This document shows positions 22,753 to 31,965 of a stretch of DNA of 64,000 nt, one piece after another (the first letter of the stretch is position 1; every line of letters begins with the position of its first letter). The translations under genes and the position numbers were made by a program. The notes under the pieces were generated by a model that ran no database searches, was not told where the DNA came from, and saw nothing but the letters and a program-made list of their open reading frames with translations. The stretch covers positions 6,138,001 through 6,202,000 of the forward strand of contig NZ_CP163444.1 in NCBI RefSeq assembly GCF_041053105.1, given 5' to 3'. Source of the DNA: Streptomyces sp. R44. GTDB lineage: Bacteria > Actinomycetota > Actinomycetes > Streptomycetales > Streptomycetaceae.

Positions 22753-24558
22753 GTGGACCGCACCAGACCCCTCACCCTGCTCCTGGCCGGCTCCCTCGCC
22801 GCCGGCGGGCTCCTCGCACTCACCCCCGCGGCCCAGGCCGCCGACACCGAACTCGCCCGCAACGGCGGCTTCGAAGCCGGACTCGACGGCTGGAGCTGCA
22901 CCGCGGGCAGCGGCGCCGTCGTCCCGTCACCCGTGCACGGCGGGACGAAGGCGCTCCAGGCCACCCCGGCCGGCAGCGACAACGCCAAGTGCTCCCAGAC
23001 CGTGACGGTGAAGCCCAACTCCACCTACACGCTGAGCGGCTGGGTGCGCGGCAGCTACGTCTACCTCGGCGCCTCCGGCACCGGCACCACCGACGTCTCC
23101 ACCTGGACCGGCTCCGCCCCCGACTGGCAGAAGCTCAGCACCACGTTCACCACGGGCGCCTCCACCACCTCGGTCACGATCTACACCCACGGCTGGTACG
23201 GGACCCCCGCCTACCAGGCCGACGACCTCTCCCTGTACGGCCCCGGCGGCGACCCGGTCCAGCTCCCGGCCGCCCCCACCGGCCTCACCGCGGGCTCCCC
23301 GACCTCCACCACGGTTCCGCTCACCTGGACCGCGGTCTCCGGCGCCACCTCGTACCACGTCTACCAGGGGTCCACCAGGATCCAGACGGTCACCGCCCCC
23401 TCGGCCACCGTCTCCGGGCTCACGGCCTCCACCCCGTACACCTTCCAGGTCACCGCCGTGAACAGCGCCGGCGAGTCCCCGAAGTCGGCCGCCGTGACCG
23501 CGACCACCACCTCCGGAGGCGGCGGCAACCCCGGCGGCTCCCTCCCCGCCCACGCCCTCGTCGGCTACCTCCACGCCAGCTTCGCCAACGGCTCCGGCTA
23601 CACCCGCATGGCCGACGTCCCCGACTCCTGGGACGTCATCAACCTCGCCTTCGGCGAACCCACCTCGGTGACCTCGGGCGACATCCGCTTCACCCTCTGC
23701 CCGGCGACCGAATGCCCGAACGTCGAGTCCCTCGCGGACTTCAAGGCGGCCATCAAGGCCAAGCAGGCCGCCGGCAAGAAGGTCCTCATCTCCATCGGCG
23801 GCCAGAACGGCCAGGTGCAGCTCGCCACCACCGCGGCCCGCGACACCTTCGTCTCCTCCGTCTCGAAGATCATCGACGAGTACGGCCTCGACGGCCTCGA
23901 CATCGACTTCGAGGGCCACTCGCTCTCGCTCCAGACCGGCGACACCGACTTCCGGAACCCGACCAGCCCGGTCGTCGTCAACCTGATCCAGGCGGTGAAG
24001 ACCCTCAAGGCCAAGTACGGCGCCAGGTTCGTCCTGACGATGGCCCCGGAGACCTTCTTCGTCCAGCTCGGCTACCAGTACTACGGCTCCGGCCCCTGGG
24101 GCGGCCAGGACCCGCGCGCCGGCGCCTACCTGCCGGTCATCCACGCCCTGCGCGACGACCTGACCCTGCTGCACGTCCAGGACTACAACTCCGGCTCCAT
24201 CATGGGCCTCGACAACCAGTACCACTCGATGGGCGGCGCCGACTTCCACATCGCCATGACCGACATGCTCCTCACCGGCTTCCCGGTCGCCGGCAACACG
24301 GACCGCTTCTTCCCGGCCCTCCGCCCCGAACAGGTCGCCATCGGCCTCCCCGCCTCCACCCAGGCGGGCAACGGCCACACGACGCCGGCCGAGGTGAACA
24401 AGGCCCTCGACTGCCTCACGAGGAAGACGAACTGCGGCACCTACCAGACCCACGGCACCTGGCCGGCCCTGCGCGGCCTGATGACCTGGTCGATCAACTG
24501 GGACCGGTACAACCAGGGGGAGTTCTCGAAGAACTTCGACGCGTACACCTGGAACTGA
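22753..24558 (+). CDS. Secreted GH18 chitinase with carbohydrate-binding and fibronectin III domains
   Basis: 601 residues. A Sec signal peptide (residues 1-29, cleavage at AQA-AD) is followed by a CBM4/9-like binding domain (about 30-170, starting NGGFEAGLDGW), a fibronectin III domain (about 175-255, PAAPTGLTAGSPTSTTVPLT), a Gly-rich linker, and a GH18 catalytic domain from about 262. The catalytic motif DGLDIDFE has the acid/base E387. It hydrolyses chitin outside the cell. The GTG follows GGAGG. A DasR-type site overlaps the promoter. The 3' end overlaps the convergent PAP2 gene by 65 bases, with no terminator in between. Confidence 0.95.
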   Translation: MDRTRPLTLLLAGSLAAGGLLALTPAAQAADTELARNGGFEAGLDGWSCTAGSGAVVPSPVHGGTKALQATPAGSDNAKCSQTVTVKPNSTYTLSGWVRGSYVYLGASGTGTTDVSTWTGSAPDWQKLSTTFTTGASTTSVTIYTHGWYGTPAYQADDLSLYGPGGDPVQLPAAPTGLTAGSPTSTTVPLTWTAVSGATSYHVYQGSTRIQTVTAPSATVSGLTASTPYTFQVTAVNSAGESPKSAAVTATTTSGGGGNPGGSLPAHALVGYLHASFANGSGYTRMADVPDSWDVINLAFGEPTSVTSGDIRFTLCPATECPNVESLADFKAAIKAKQAAGKKVLISIGGQNGQVQLATTAARDTFVSSVSKIIDEYGLDGLDIDFEGHSLSLQTGDTDFRNPTSPVVVNLIQAVKTLKAKYGARFVLTMAPETFFVQLGYQYYGSGPWGGQDPRAGAYLPVIHALRDDLTLLHVQDYNSGSIMGLDNQYHSMGGADFHIAMTDMLLTGFPVAGNTDRFFPALRPEQVAIGLPASTQAGNGHTTPAEVNKALDCLTRKTNCGTYQTHGTWPALRGLMTWSINWDRYNQGEFSKNFDAYTWN

Positions 24559-25258
24559 CGCCCAGTACCAGTACGGAGAGACAGAGGCTGGCGCACACGT
24601 CCAGCGGCCAGTGGAAGCCCCGCAGGACAAGACCGGTCCCCGTCACCGCCGTCAGCACGGCGGCGACGGGGATCAGGCGGTTCGAGACGAGGAAGGCGGC
24701 GCCGAAGTAGGCGACCGCGGCCGTGGCCGTGTGGCCCGAGGGGTAGTAGCCGTGGGCCCAGGGCTCCAGCGGGCCCGGGCGGGCCGTCCACTCCTTCAGC
24801 GGAATCACCAGGAGGGGTACGGCGGCCATGGCGAGGCCCGCGTACAGGGCGGCCGCGCGGCGGCCCCGCCACACCGCGTACGCCATCGCGCAGGCGAGGA
24901 CCGGGAGAGCGACCGTCATGTTGCCGAGGTCGGAGGCGAGTTCGCTCAGGCGCCGGGGGACCGAGTCCACCAGGGCACCGGACACCCGCTCGTCGAGCCT
25001 GGCCAAGGGGCCGTGGACGAGCACCTGCCAGGTCACGACGACGAGGGCGACGAGCGCCGAGAAGAGAGCCGGCCGCCCTGGAACAGGGGGGGTGGTTCCA
25101 GGGCGGCCGAGGGGATCGGGCTGCCGCGCGCCCCGGGGGGTGTGGGGCGGGCGGCCATCCGATCGGTGAGGAGTTCCGGGGCACGAGGCCCCGGTGGTGT
25201 GCGCGATGGCACGGTGTGGACGGGGCTGGGGATGCTCCGCCCGGGGTGTTTCTCTCAT
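24494..25258 (-). CDS. PAP2-superfamily membrane phosphatase
   Basis: About 254 residues. The phosphatase motifs are visible as KEWTARP, YYPSGHTA and RGFHWPLDV (the last with catalytic His and Asp), between five or six membrane helices. The first motif is K-X4-RP rather than the usual K-X6-RP. It would dephosphorylate lipid phosphates (phosphatidate or undecaprenyl pyrophosphate type) at the membrane. The ATG at 25,258 is the only plausible start upstream of the first helix, and it gives a Pro/Arg-rich 66-residue leader containing a 15-bp hairpin. The C-terminal 22 residues are read antisense to the chitinase 3' end, which may be a recent extension. Confidence 0.8.
   Translation of the reverse strand: MRETPRAEHPQPRPHRAIAHTTGASCPGTPHRSDGRPPHTPRGARQPDPLGRPGTTPPVPGRPALFSALVALVVVTWQVLVHGPLARLDERVSGALVDSVPRRLSELASDLGNMTVALPVLACAMAYAVWRGRRAAALYAGLAMAAVPLLVIPLKEWTARPGPLEPWAHGYYPSGHTATAAVAYFGAAFLVSNRLIPVAAVLTAVTGTGLVLRGFHWPLDVCASLCLSVLVLGVSSRCTRRSSSRTPPGCTGPS
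25070..25109 (-). other. Perfect 15-bp hairpin inside the 5' part of the PAP2 gene
   Basis: The inverted repeat 25070-25084 with 25095-25109 (GGCCGCCCTGGAAC core, 10-base loop) lies between the proposed start and the first membrane helix of the PAP2 gene. In the PAP2 transcript it is followed by a pyrimidine-rich tract. It could be an attenuator or terminator of a short leader transcript. Confidence 0.5.
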
Positions 25259-25281
25259 CTGCAGAAACCGTACGTCACGAA

Positions 25282-25327
25282 GTGGGGGGCCGACAGCGGG
25301 AAACGCGTCCCGCCATCGGCCCCCCAC
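25282..25327. terminator. Terminator hairpin after gabT
   Basis: A 12-bp outer stem GTGGGGGGCCGA/TCGGCCCCCCAC (25282-25293 with 25316-25327) and a 6-bp inner stem GCGGGA/TCCCGC form a long hairpin 55 bases beyond the gabT stop and 24 bases before the PAP2 start. It probably ends the gabT transcript. Confidence 0.75.
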
Positions 25328-25381
25328 AGAGTCTTCACACCGTGTGCCGGTTCGGCCTCCGGTGGCCCTTCGGACGGACGA

Positions 25382-26716
25382 TCAGATCGTGGCCAGCGCG
25401 GCCTCGATGACGTCCAGGCCCTCGTTGAGGAGGCCCTCGCCGATGACCAGCGGCGGCAGGAAGCGGAGCACGTTGCCGTAGGTGCCGCAGGTCAGGACGA
25501 GCACGCCCTCGTTGTGGCAGTACTTGGCGAGCGCGGCGGCGGCCTCCGCGTGCGGCTCCTTGGTGACCGGGTCCTTCACCAGTTCGATGGCGATCATGGC
25601 GCCGCGGCCGCGGATGTCACCGATGACCGGGAACTTCTCCTGCATGGCGGTGAGGCGGCCCTTCATGACCTCCTCGATGCGCTTGGCCTTGCCGTTGAGG
25701 TCGAGCTCCTTCATCGTCTCGATGGAGCCGAGCGCACCGGCGCAGGCCACCGGGTTGCCACCGTAGGTGCCGCCCAGACCGCCGCCGTGGACGGAGTCCA
25801 TGATCTCGGCGCGGCCGGTGACGGCGGCGAGCGGCAGACCGCCCGCGATGCCCTTGGCGGTGGTGATGAGGTCCGGGACGATGCCCTCGTCCTCGCAGGC
25901 GAACCACTGGCCGGTACGGCAGAAGCCGGCCTGGATCTCGTCCGCGACGAAGACGATGCCGTTGTCGTTGGCGAACTTCACGATCGCCGGGAGGAAGCCC
26001 TTGGCCGGCTCGATGAAGCCGCCCTCGCCGAGGACCGGCTCGATGACGATCGCGGCGACGTTCTCGGCGCCGATCTGCTTGGTGATGTTGTCGATCGCCT
26101 GGGCGGCGGCCTCGGGACCGCAGTTCTCGGCGCCGGTGGGCCAGCGGTAGCCGTAGGCGACCGGGACGCGGTAGACCTCGGGGGCGAACGGACCGAAGCC
26201 CTGCTTGTACGGCATGTTCTTCGCCGTCATGCCCATGGTGAGGTTCGTACGGCCGTGGTAGCCGTGGTCGAAGACGACGACGGCCTGGCGCTTGGTGTAC
26301 GAGCGGGCGATCTTCACCGCGTTCTCGACGGCCTCGGCGCCCGAGTTGAACAGCGCGGACTTCTTGGCGTGGTCGCCCGGGGTCAGCTCGGCCAGCGCCT
26401 CGCAGACCTCCACGTAACCCTCGTACGGCGTCACCATGAAACAGGTGTGGGTGAAGTCCTGCAGCTGCGCGGTGGCGCGGCGCACGACGGCCTCGGCGGA
26501 CGCGCCGACCGAGGTCACGGCGATGCCGGAGCCGAAGTCGATCAGGCGGTTGCCGTCGACGTCCTCGATGATGCCGCCACCGGCCCGCGCGGTGAAGACG
26601 GGCAGCGTGGAGCCGACGCCACCGGCGACCGTGTCGAGACGGCGGGCCTGAAGCTCCTGCGACTTCGGACCGGGGATGGCGGTGACGACGCGCCGCTCCT
26701 GCGGGACAGCGTTCAT
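25382..26716 (-). CDS. gabT: 4-aminobutyrate aminotransferase
   Basis: 444 residues, class III PLP aminotransferase. PLP lysine K288 in LITTAKGIAGG and D259 in VFVADEIQAGFCRTG are in place, with GYHGRTNLTMGMT earlier. The sequence is typical of actinobacterial GabT, which converts GABA and 2-oxoglutarate to succinate semialdehyde and glutamate. It completes the route from polyamines through GABA to the TCA cycle. The ATG at 26,716 has AGGAG six bases upstream; a longer start at 26,746 lacks one. It is transcribed alone toward a strong terminator. The 277-base region up to 26,993 should hold its promoter, but I see no clear operator there. Confidence 0.93.
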   Translation of the reverse strand: MNAVPQERRVVTAIPGPKSQELQARRLDTVAGGVGSTLPVFTARAGGGIIEDVDGNRLIDFGSGIAVTSVGASAEAVVRRATAQLQDFTHTCFMVTPYEGYVEVCEALAELTPGDHAKKSALFNSGAEAVENAVKIARSYTKRQAVVVFDHGYHGRTNLTMGMTAKNMPYKQGFGPFAPEVYRVPVAYGYRWPTGAENCGPEAAAQAIDNITKQIGAENVAAIVIEPVLGEGGFIEPAKGFLPAIVKFANDNGIVFVADEIQAGFCRTGQWFACEDEGIVPDLITTAKGIAGGLPLAAVTGRAEIMDSVHGGGLGGTYGGNPVACAGALGSIETMKELDLNGKAKRIEEVMKGRLTAMQEKFPVIGDIRGRGAMIAIELVKDPVTKEPHAEAAAALAKYCHNEGVLVLTCGTYGNVLRFLPPLVIGEGLLNEGLDVIEAALATI

Positions 26717-26993
26717 GCGGGGCTCCTGGGGGTGTTCTGGACGCACTTGCGGGTTTCCTCCGCAGGCTAGGCGCGGGGGAGGGGGTCAGGCATGCGCCGA
26801 TCGGGAGTGGTGGCGGGTGTGTCGTTGTCCGGGATGGACATGACGGCTCCGCTTCCGCGGCACGGAACCGTCCGGACGCGTGGGGGCGGTCCTCGGCCGT
26901 ACGGGTGGTCGAATCCCCTCCAGGGGGCTCCGGGCCCACTAGATTGACGGTGGCACAGACGCGGCGACCTGGCTGGTCAGGGGGCAGGGGTTC

Positions 26994-29770
26994 ATGGAGA
27001 CCGACGGCACGTACGAGTCACGCGACACCAGGGGAGGCGCGGTCCCGCGCCCGACGGCGCCGCCGACCGACGGCCGAACCCCGGGCACCCCGCCCCGGGC
27101 GCGCCCGGGGGCGCACCCGGACGCGGCCGCGCCGGTCCGCCGACCGAGGGCCGGCCCGGCGCGGGCGCGCCGCCGGTGCCGCTTGTGCCGCCGGCGTCGG
27201 GCGACGGCCGGGCCGCCGGGACGCCCTCGCAGGCGCGCCCCGGGGCTCGGTCCGGTGAGGCCGGGCACGGGCCGGTCCCGCCGGGCGACGGCCGGCGCGC
27301 GGTTGCGCCGGTGCCCGCGCCGCCGCGCGTGCCGCCGCGGCCGGTGGCGGCGCCCGGGGAGGCGAAGGGCTTTGCGGCCCCTGGGGCGACGGAGGCCTTC
27401 GCGGCGCCCGGGGCTCCTGGGACGCCGAAGGGGTCCGGTGCTCCCGGGGCCCCCGACGCCCCGGGAGCACCCGGGGTGGGGGCTCCCGGGGCGTCGGGTG
27501 CTCCCGGTGTTCCGGTCGCGCCGCCCGTCGTCGCCTGGCTCGACGCCCCGCGGCCCGAGGCCGCGCCCGGGATCTGGCGGTTCCGGCACGTGCCACCGCC
27601 GCCGCCCCGGGAGGCGCGGAAGCTCGCGCCCGTCACCGTGGCCGGGCTGCTGATCCCGCTCTTCGTGGGGCTGCTGCTCTGGTCCGCCTGGCGGCGCGGC
27701 GCCGTCCCGTACGAATGGATCCCGCTCGCCACCTTCACCCCCTCCGAGTGGTGGTACGCCGGAGGAACCTCCCCCCGCGACTGGCACGGCGCCGAGGCCC
27801 ACGTCGTCTACGACGGGGTCTTCTTCGCCGTCCTCCTCTACGCCATGGCCCGCCTCGGCGCCTGGGCCGAACTCGCCCGCCACCTCCTCGCCGACCGCCG
27901 CCCGCCCGTACGCGCCGCCCTCACGGCGGGCGCCGCGCTGATCGCCCTGACGTTCGTCTGGCCGGACGCCTTCCCCGGCGTCGGCTGGGACGCGCTGCCG
28001 GTCGTCGCGCCGCTGCTCTCCCTCGTGGTGCTCCTCGGCGGCGGCTACGACGTCCTCGCCTCGCCCGTCCTCGTCTACACCCTGTACGGCCTGATCACCG
28101 CCGCCGTGCTCTGGCCCTTCGCCCGCCTCGGCGACTGGCCCGGCCTGGTCCGCGGGTGGCTCAGGGCCCGCGCCGCCACGACGGACGGCACCCCGCCGCC
28201 CCTCGACCCCGCCGGGCCCCCACCGCTCTCGCAGTGGCCCGAGCTGCGGGCGGTCGGACAGCAGCGGGCGGCGGACCTGCTCGCCGCCGAGCTGTTCGCC
28301 GGCCGCATGAACGACGTGGACTGCGCCCGGGTCCGCCACGGCGTCGAGCGGAGGCTCACGTCCTTCGTCGACACCGTGCTCCGGCAGGGCGCCGCGGCCG
28401 GGGTCCACCCCTCGGGCGACCGCGACCTGCCGGGCCGCACCGCCACCCACGACCTCCTCCTCGGGCAGGTGCGCATCGGCCGCTGCGTGGCCGAAGCACG
28501 GAACCCGGCCGCCTACCGGGGCGTCGGCCTCGCCCTCGAACCGGCCGCCCTCGCCACCTCGCTCCTGGTCGTGGGCCCCTCAGGCGCCGGGAAGACCACC
28601 CGCCTGACCGGCCCGGTCGTCGAGTCCCTCACCCTGCAGGCCCTCACCGGAGCCTGCGCGGTCGTCGCCGTGGGCACGGCGGACGCGCCGCTCGGCCCGG
28701 ACGGCGCCTACGACGTCGTCGTCACGCCCGGCGACCCGGCCTCGCCGTACGACCTGGACCTGTACGCCGGCCTCACCGACCCCGACGAGGCCGCGGCACT
28801 GCTCGCGGAGGGCCTCGCGGGCGACGTCGAGAGCCTCGACGTCCGGCGGGCCGCCACCGTCCTCGCCCAGCTCGTCGGCCCCTACCGGGCGGCGCACGGC
28901 CGCTTCCCGTCCGTGCCGGTGCTCCGCGAACTCCTCGAAGCGGGCCCGGAGACGCTGACGGCGCTCCTCGGCCGGCTCCCGGCCGAGGACGCGGCCATGC
29001 GCCGCGAGCTGGAGGCCCGGATCCGGCAGGCCGGGACCGCCGCCGACGCCGGGCCGCTGCTCGCGGACCGCCTGTCGCTCCTCGACCGGCCGGCCTTCGC
29101 CGAGTTCTTCGGCGCCGACGGCAGCGACGTACGGCCCTTCTCGCTGAAGTCCGTCGTCCACCACCCGCTGCGGGTCCGGATCAAGCTGCCCGAGCGGGGC
29201 CACGAGGAGGCCTCGCGGCTCCTCGCCCGGCTGGTCCTCGCCCAGTTCCTGGCGGCGGCCCGGACGGGCGCCAAGCGCCCGCACTTCGTGGCCCTCGTCC
29301 TCGACGACGCCCATGGGGCGCTCACCACGGGCACCGTCCGCTCCCTCCAGCGGCTGCGCCCGCACAACGCCGGTGTCGTGCTCGGGCTCCGTACCCTCGG
29401 CGAGGTGCCCGAGGCCCTGCACGGCCCGCTGCTCGGCGCCGTCGGCTGCCGGGTGGCGCTCTCCGGCATCACCACCTGGGACGGCCGGGGCTTCGCCGAG
29501 ACCTGGGGCAAGGAGTGGGTGGAGACCACCGAGGTGGCGCAGCACACGGTCTTCGCCCACCAGCCGATGACCCGGTTCATCCACTTCCTGCGCAAGAAGG
29601 TCACCGGCGTGGCCGTCACCACCGACGCGGTCACGACCCGGAAGGTCGAGCGCGAGCGCTGGTCCGCCTCGGAGCTCGCCCACTCGGTGCCCCCGGGCCA
29701 CGCCGTGGTGTCCCTGACGACGCCCCAGGGCGCGCACACGCCTCCGGTCCTGGTGGACCTGCGCGCCTGA
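26994..29770 (+). CDS. TraD/VirD4-like membrane ATP-binding protein (N-terminus uncertain, possible frameshift)
   Basis: The continuous frame from GTG 27,176 gives 864 residues. The first 150 are Ala/Gly/Pro-rich, then about five membrane helices (LAPVTVAGLLIPLFVGLLLW onward to about residue 340), and a cytoplasmic P-loop ATPase with Walker A VGPSGAGKTTR (about residue 467) and Walker B VALVLDDAHG. The layout recalls TraD/TraG coupling proteins. An ATG at 26,994 with AGGGG upstream begins a plausible N-terminus in another frame, and the 27,176 frame stays open further upstream without a start codon. The true start may thus be 26,994 with a one- or two-base frameshift before 27,176. The function is unknown; such proteins are conserved in Streptomyces chromosomes. 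Confidence 0.75.
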
Positions 29771-30006
29771 GGGGCGCGCGCCGCGCCCCGGCGCCGCGCC
29801 CGGCCCCGTGCCGCGCGCCCGCGTGGGCTCCCGCCGACCTGCGGCGGCCGCCCGTTCGGTCCAGCCGTCTCACCCCTCGCGCGGCTGAGCGGGGTCCCGG
29901 CGGCCCTGGCACAATCGGGGGCGCCGCTCACCTGAGCGGTGCCTCCCCGCCTCCGTGCACGGCTCCCCCCGCGCGCGGTCCTCGCTCAAAGGTCCGACGG
30001 TCCCCA

Positions 30007-31569
30007 ATGCCGCCCACCCTCGCCTCGCTCGTGCAGCACTCCGCCCTCAAGCTCATCGTCCGCGCCGGTGAGGACCGCCTCGACACCCCCGTCCGCTGGG
30101 CGCACGTCAGCGAGCTCGCCGACCCCGTCCCGTACATGGAGGGCGGCGAACTCCTCCTCACCACCGCGCTCACGCTCGACGCCGAGGACCTGGAGGCGAT
30201 GCGCCGCTATGTGCGGCGGCTGCTCGGCGCCGGGGTGGTCGGCCTCGGGTTCGCCGTGGGCGTCAACTACGAGGAGATCCCGCCCGCCCTGCTCGACGCG
30301 GCGCGCGAGGAGCACCTGCCCCTCCTGGAGGTGCCGCGCCGGACCCCGTTCCTGGCCATCAGCAAGGCCGTCTCGGCGGCCATCTCCGCCGACCAGTACC
30401 GCGCCGTCACGGCCGGTTTCGAGGCGCAGCGCGAGCTGACCCGCGCCGCGCTGGCCGAGGGCCCCGAGGCCGTCGTCGCCCGGCTCGCCGCGCACGTCGA
30501 CGGCTGGGCGGCGCTGTACGACGCCTCCGGCGCCGTCGTCGCCGTCTCGCCCGAATGGGCGGCGCGCCGGGCCGCCCGGCTCACCCCCGACGTCGAGCGG
30601 CTGCGCGAGCGGCCCGCGCCCGCCAGCGCCGTCGTCGGCGGTACGGACGACCGCGTCGAGCTCCAGTCGCTCGGCACCGGACGCCGGGTGCGGGGCGCCC
30701 TCGCCGTCGGTACGGGCGCGCCCCTCGGCACGGCCGAGCGGTACGCGGTGCACTCGGCGATCGCCCTGCTCACCCTTACGACGGAACGTTCCCGCTCGCT
30801 CCAGGCGGCGGAGCAGCGGCTCGGCGCGGCGGTGCTGCGGCTGATGCTCGCGGGCCAGCCGGAACCCGCCCGCGCGGTGGCCGGCGACCTCTACGGAGGG
30901 CTGCTCGACGCCCCGTACCGGCTGCTCGTCGCCGAGCCCGCCGGAGGCGAGCCGGCCGCCGAGCCGCCGCTGCCGGTGCTCGCCGAGGCCCTGGAGGCCG
31001 CCGCCGCCCGCGCGGGCGAGGCGGTGCTGACCGTCGCCGAGAGCGGACAGCGGCTCGTCGTCCTGGCCGGGGACGGGGGCGCGGTGGTCGCCGCCTGCGA
31101 GGCGTACGCGGAGCGGGAGTCGGACGAGGCCGGTGTCGTCGTCGGCCTCTCCGCCCCGGCGGGCCCGGCCGGCGCGGCCGCCGCGTACAAGCAGGCCGAG
31201 CAGGCCCTCTCGGTCGCCCGGCGGCGCGGCAGGGCGCTCGTCGAGCACGAGGACCTGGCGGCGGGCTCGGTCCTTCCGCTCCTCGCCGACGAGGCCGTCC
31301 GGGCCTTCGCCGACGGGATGCTCCGCGCGCTGCGGGAGCACGACGCGACCGGCCGCGGCGACCTGGTGGCCTCGCTGCGCGCCTGGCTCTCCCGGCACGG
31401 CCAGTGGGACGCGGCGGCGGCGGACCTGGGCGTCCACCGGCACACGCTGCGGTACCGGATGCGCCGGGTGGAGGAGATCCTCGGCCGTTCCCTGGACGAT
31501 CCGGACGTCCGGATGGAGCTGTGGCTGGCCCTGAAGGCGACGGGCGAGGACGGCGGCGGGGCCTCCTAG
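30007..31569 (+). CDS. PucR-family transcriptional regulator
   Basis: 520 residues. The N-terminal PucR domain (1-125, with GGELLLTTALTL) is followed by a GGDEF-like middle region and a C-terminal helix-turn-helix of the PucR_HTH type (HGQWDAAAADLGVHRHTLRY, then RVEEILGR). Such activators control purine, amino acid or GABA use in actinobacteria. The ATG at 30,007 begins directly with the family N-terminus. It is followed by an EamA transporter and an ALDH and preceded on the other side by gabT, so GABA or a related amine is a plausible inducer, by inference only. The 236 bases upstream, after the ATPase gene, show only GC-rich sequence. Confidence 0.92.
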   Translation: MPPTLASLVQHSALKLIVRAGEDRLDTPVRWAHVSELADPVPYMEGGELLLTTALTLDAEDLEAMRRYVRRLLGAGVVGLGFAVGVNYEEIPPALLDAAREEHLPLLEVPRRTPFLAISKAVSAAISADQYRAVTAGFEAQRELTRAALAEGPEAVVARLAAHVDGWAALYDASGAVVAVSPEWAARRAARLTPDVERLRERPAPASAVVGGTDDRVELQSLGTGRRVRGALAVGTGAPLGTAERYAVHSAIALLTLTTERSRSLQAAEQRLGAAVLRLMLAGQPEPARAVAGDLYGGLLDAPYRLLVAEPAGGEPAAEPPLPVLAEALEAAAARAGEAVLTVAESGQRLVVLAGDGGAVVAACEAYAERESDEAGVVVGLSAPAGPAGAAAAYKQAEQALSVARRRGRALVEHEDLAAGSVLPLLADEAVRAFADGMLRALREHDATGRGDLVASLRAWLSRHGQWDAAAADLGVHRHTLRYRMRRVEEILGRSLDDPDVRMELWLALKATGEDGGGAS

Positions 31570-31608
31570 GGCCTGTCTTCCGGAGGGTTCGTCCTCCGGA
31601 AGAGCCCT
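31568..31608. terminator. Bidirectional terminator between pucR-like gene and small membrane gene
   Basis: A 10-bp stem CTTCCGGAGG/CCTCCGGAAG (31577-31586 with 31593-31602) sits inside a 5-bp stem AGGGC/GCCCT. It touches the stop codons of the two convergent genes on either side. Confidence 0.8.
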
Positions 31609-31810
31609 ACTCCGAGCCGAGGGAGCTCGCGTCGTCGCCTCCGCCCCGCTTCCGGCTCCGGCGCTGTCCGTCGCGGACCAGCTCGCCGCCCAGCAGGGTC
31701 ACGGTGGCCACCGCGCGCACCCAGCGGGGCCCGCCGCGCGACGCCCACACCACGCAGCCGCAGCCGGCGACGGCCAGGACCAGGACGCCGATCAGTACGT
31801 AAAGGATCAT
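31607..31810 (-). CDS. Small single-helix membrane protein
   Basis: 67 residues: MILYVLIGVLVLAVAGCGCV forms one membrane helix, followed by a basic cytoplasmic tail with RRSRKRGGG and an acidic end. No family was recognised. The ATG at 31,810 has a strong GGGGGGAAAG upstream, which favours real translation over the longer in-frame start at 31,936. It is convergent with the PucR gene and divergent from the EamA transporter. Confidence 0.6.
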   Translation of the reverse strand: MILYVLIGVLVLAVAGCGCVVWASRGGPRWVRAVATVTLLGGELVRDGQRRSRKRGGGDDASSLGSE

Positions 31811-31965
31811 GCTTTCCCCCCCCGGGGGTCGTACGGTCCCGGCCATCCTCCCACCCCTCCGGAAGACCCCGTCCGCCCCCGCGCGCCGTCCGAATTCCGC
31901 TACGCCTGCCCGGATCCGGGCAATTTTCTTGGTCATCGGGCCCGGAACTCCCTACTCTCCTGCTC

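Noticed and set aside
29771..30006. Possible small gene or terminator between the ATPase and PucR genes
   Set aside because: Only generic GC-rich sequence with weak, imperfect pairings; nothing specific could be supported.
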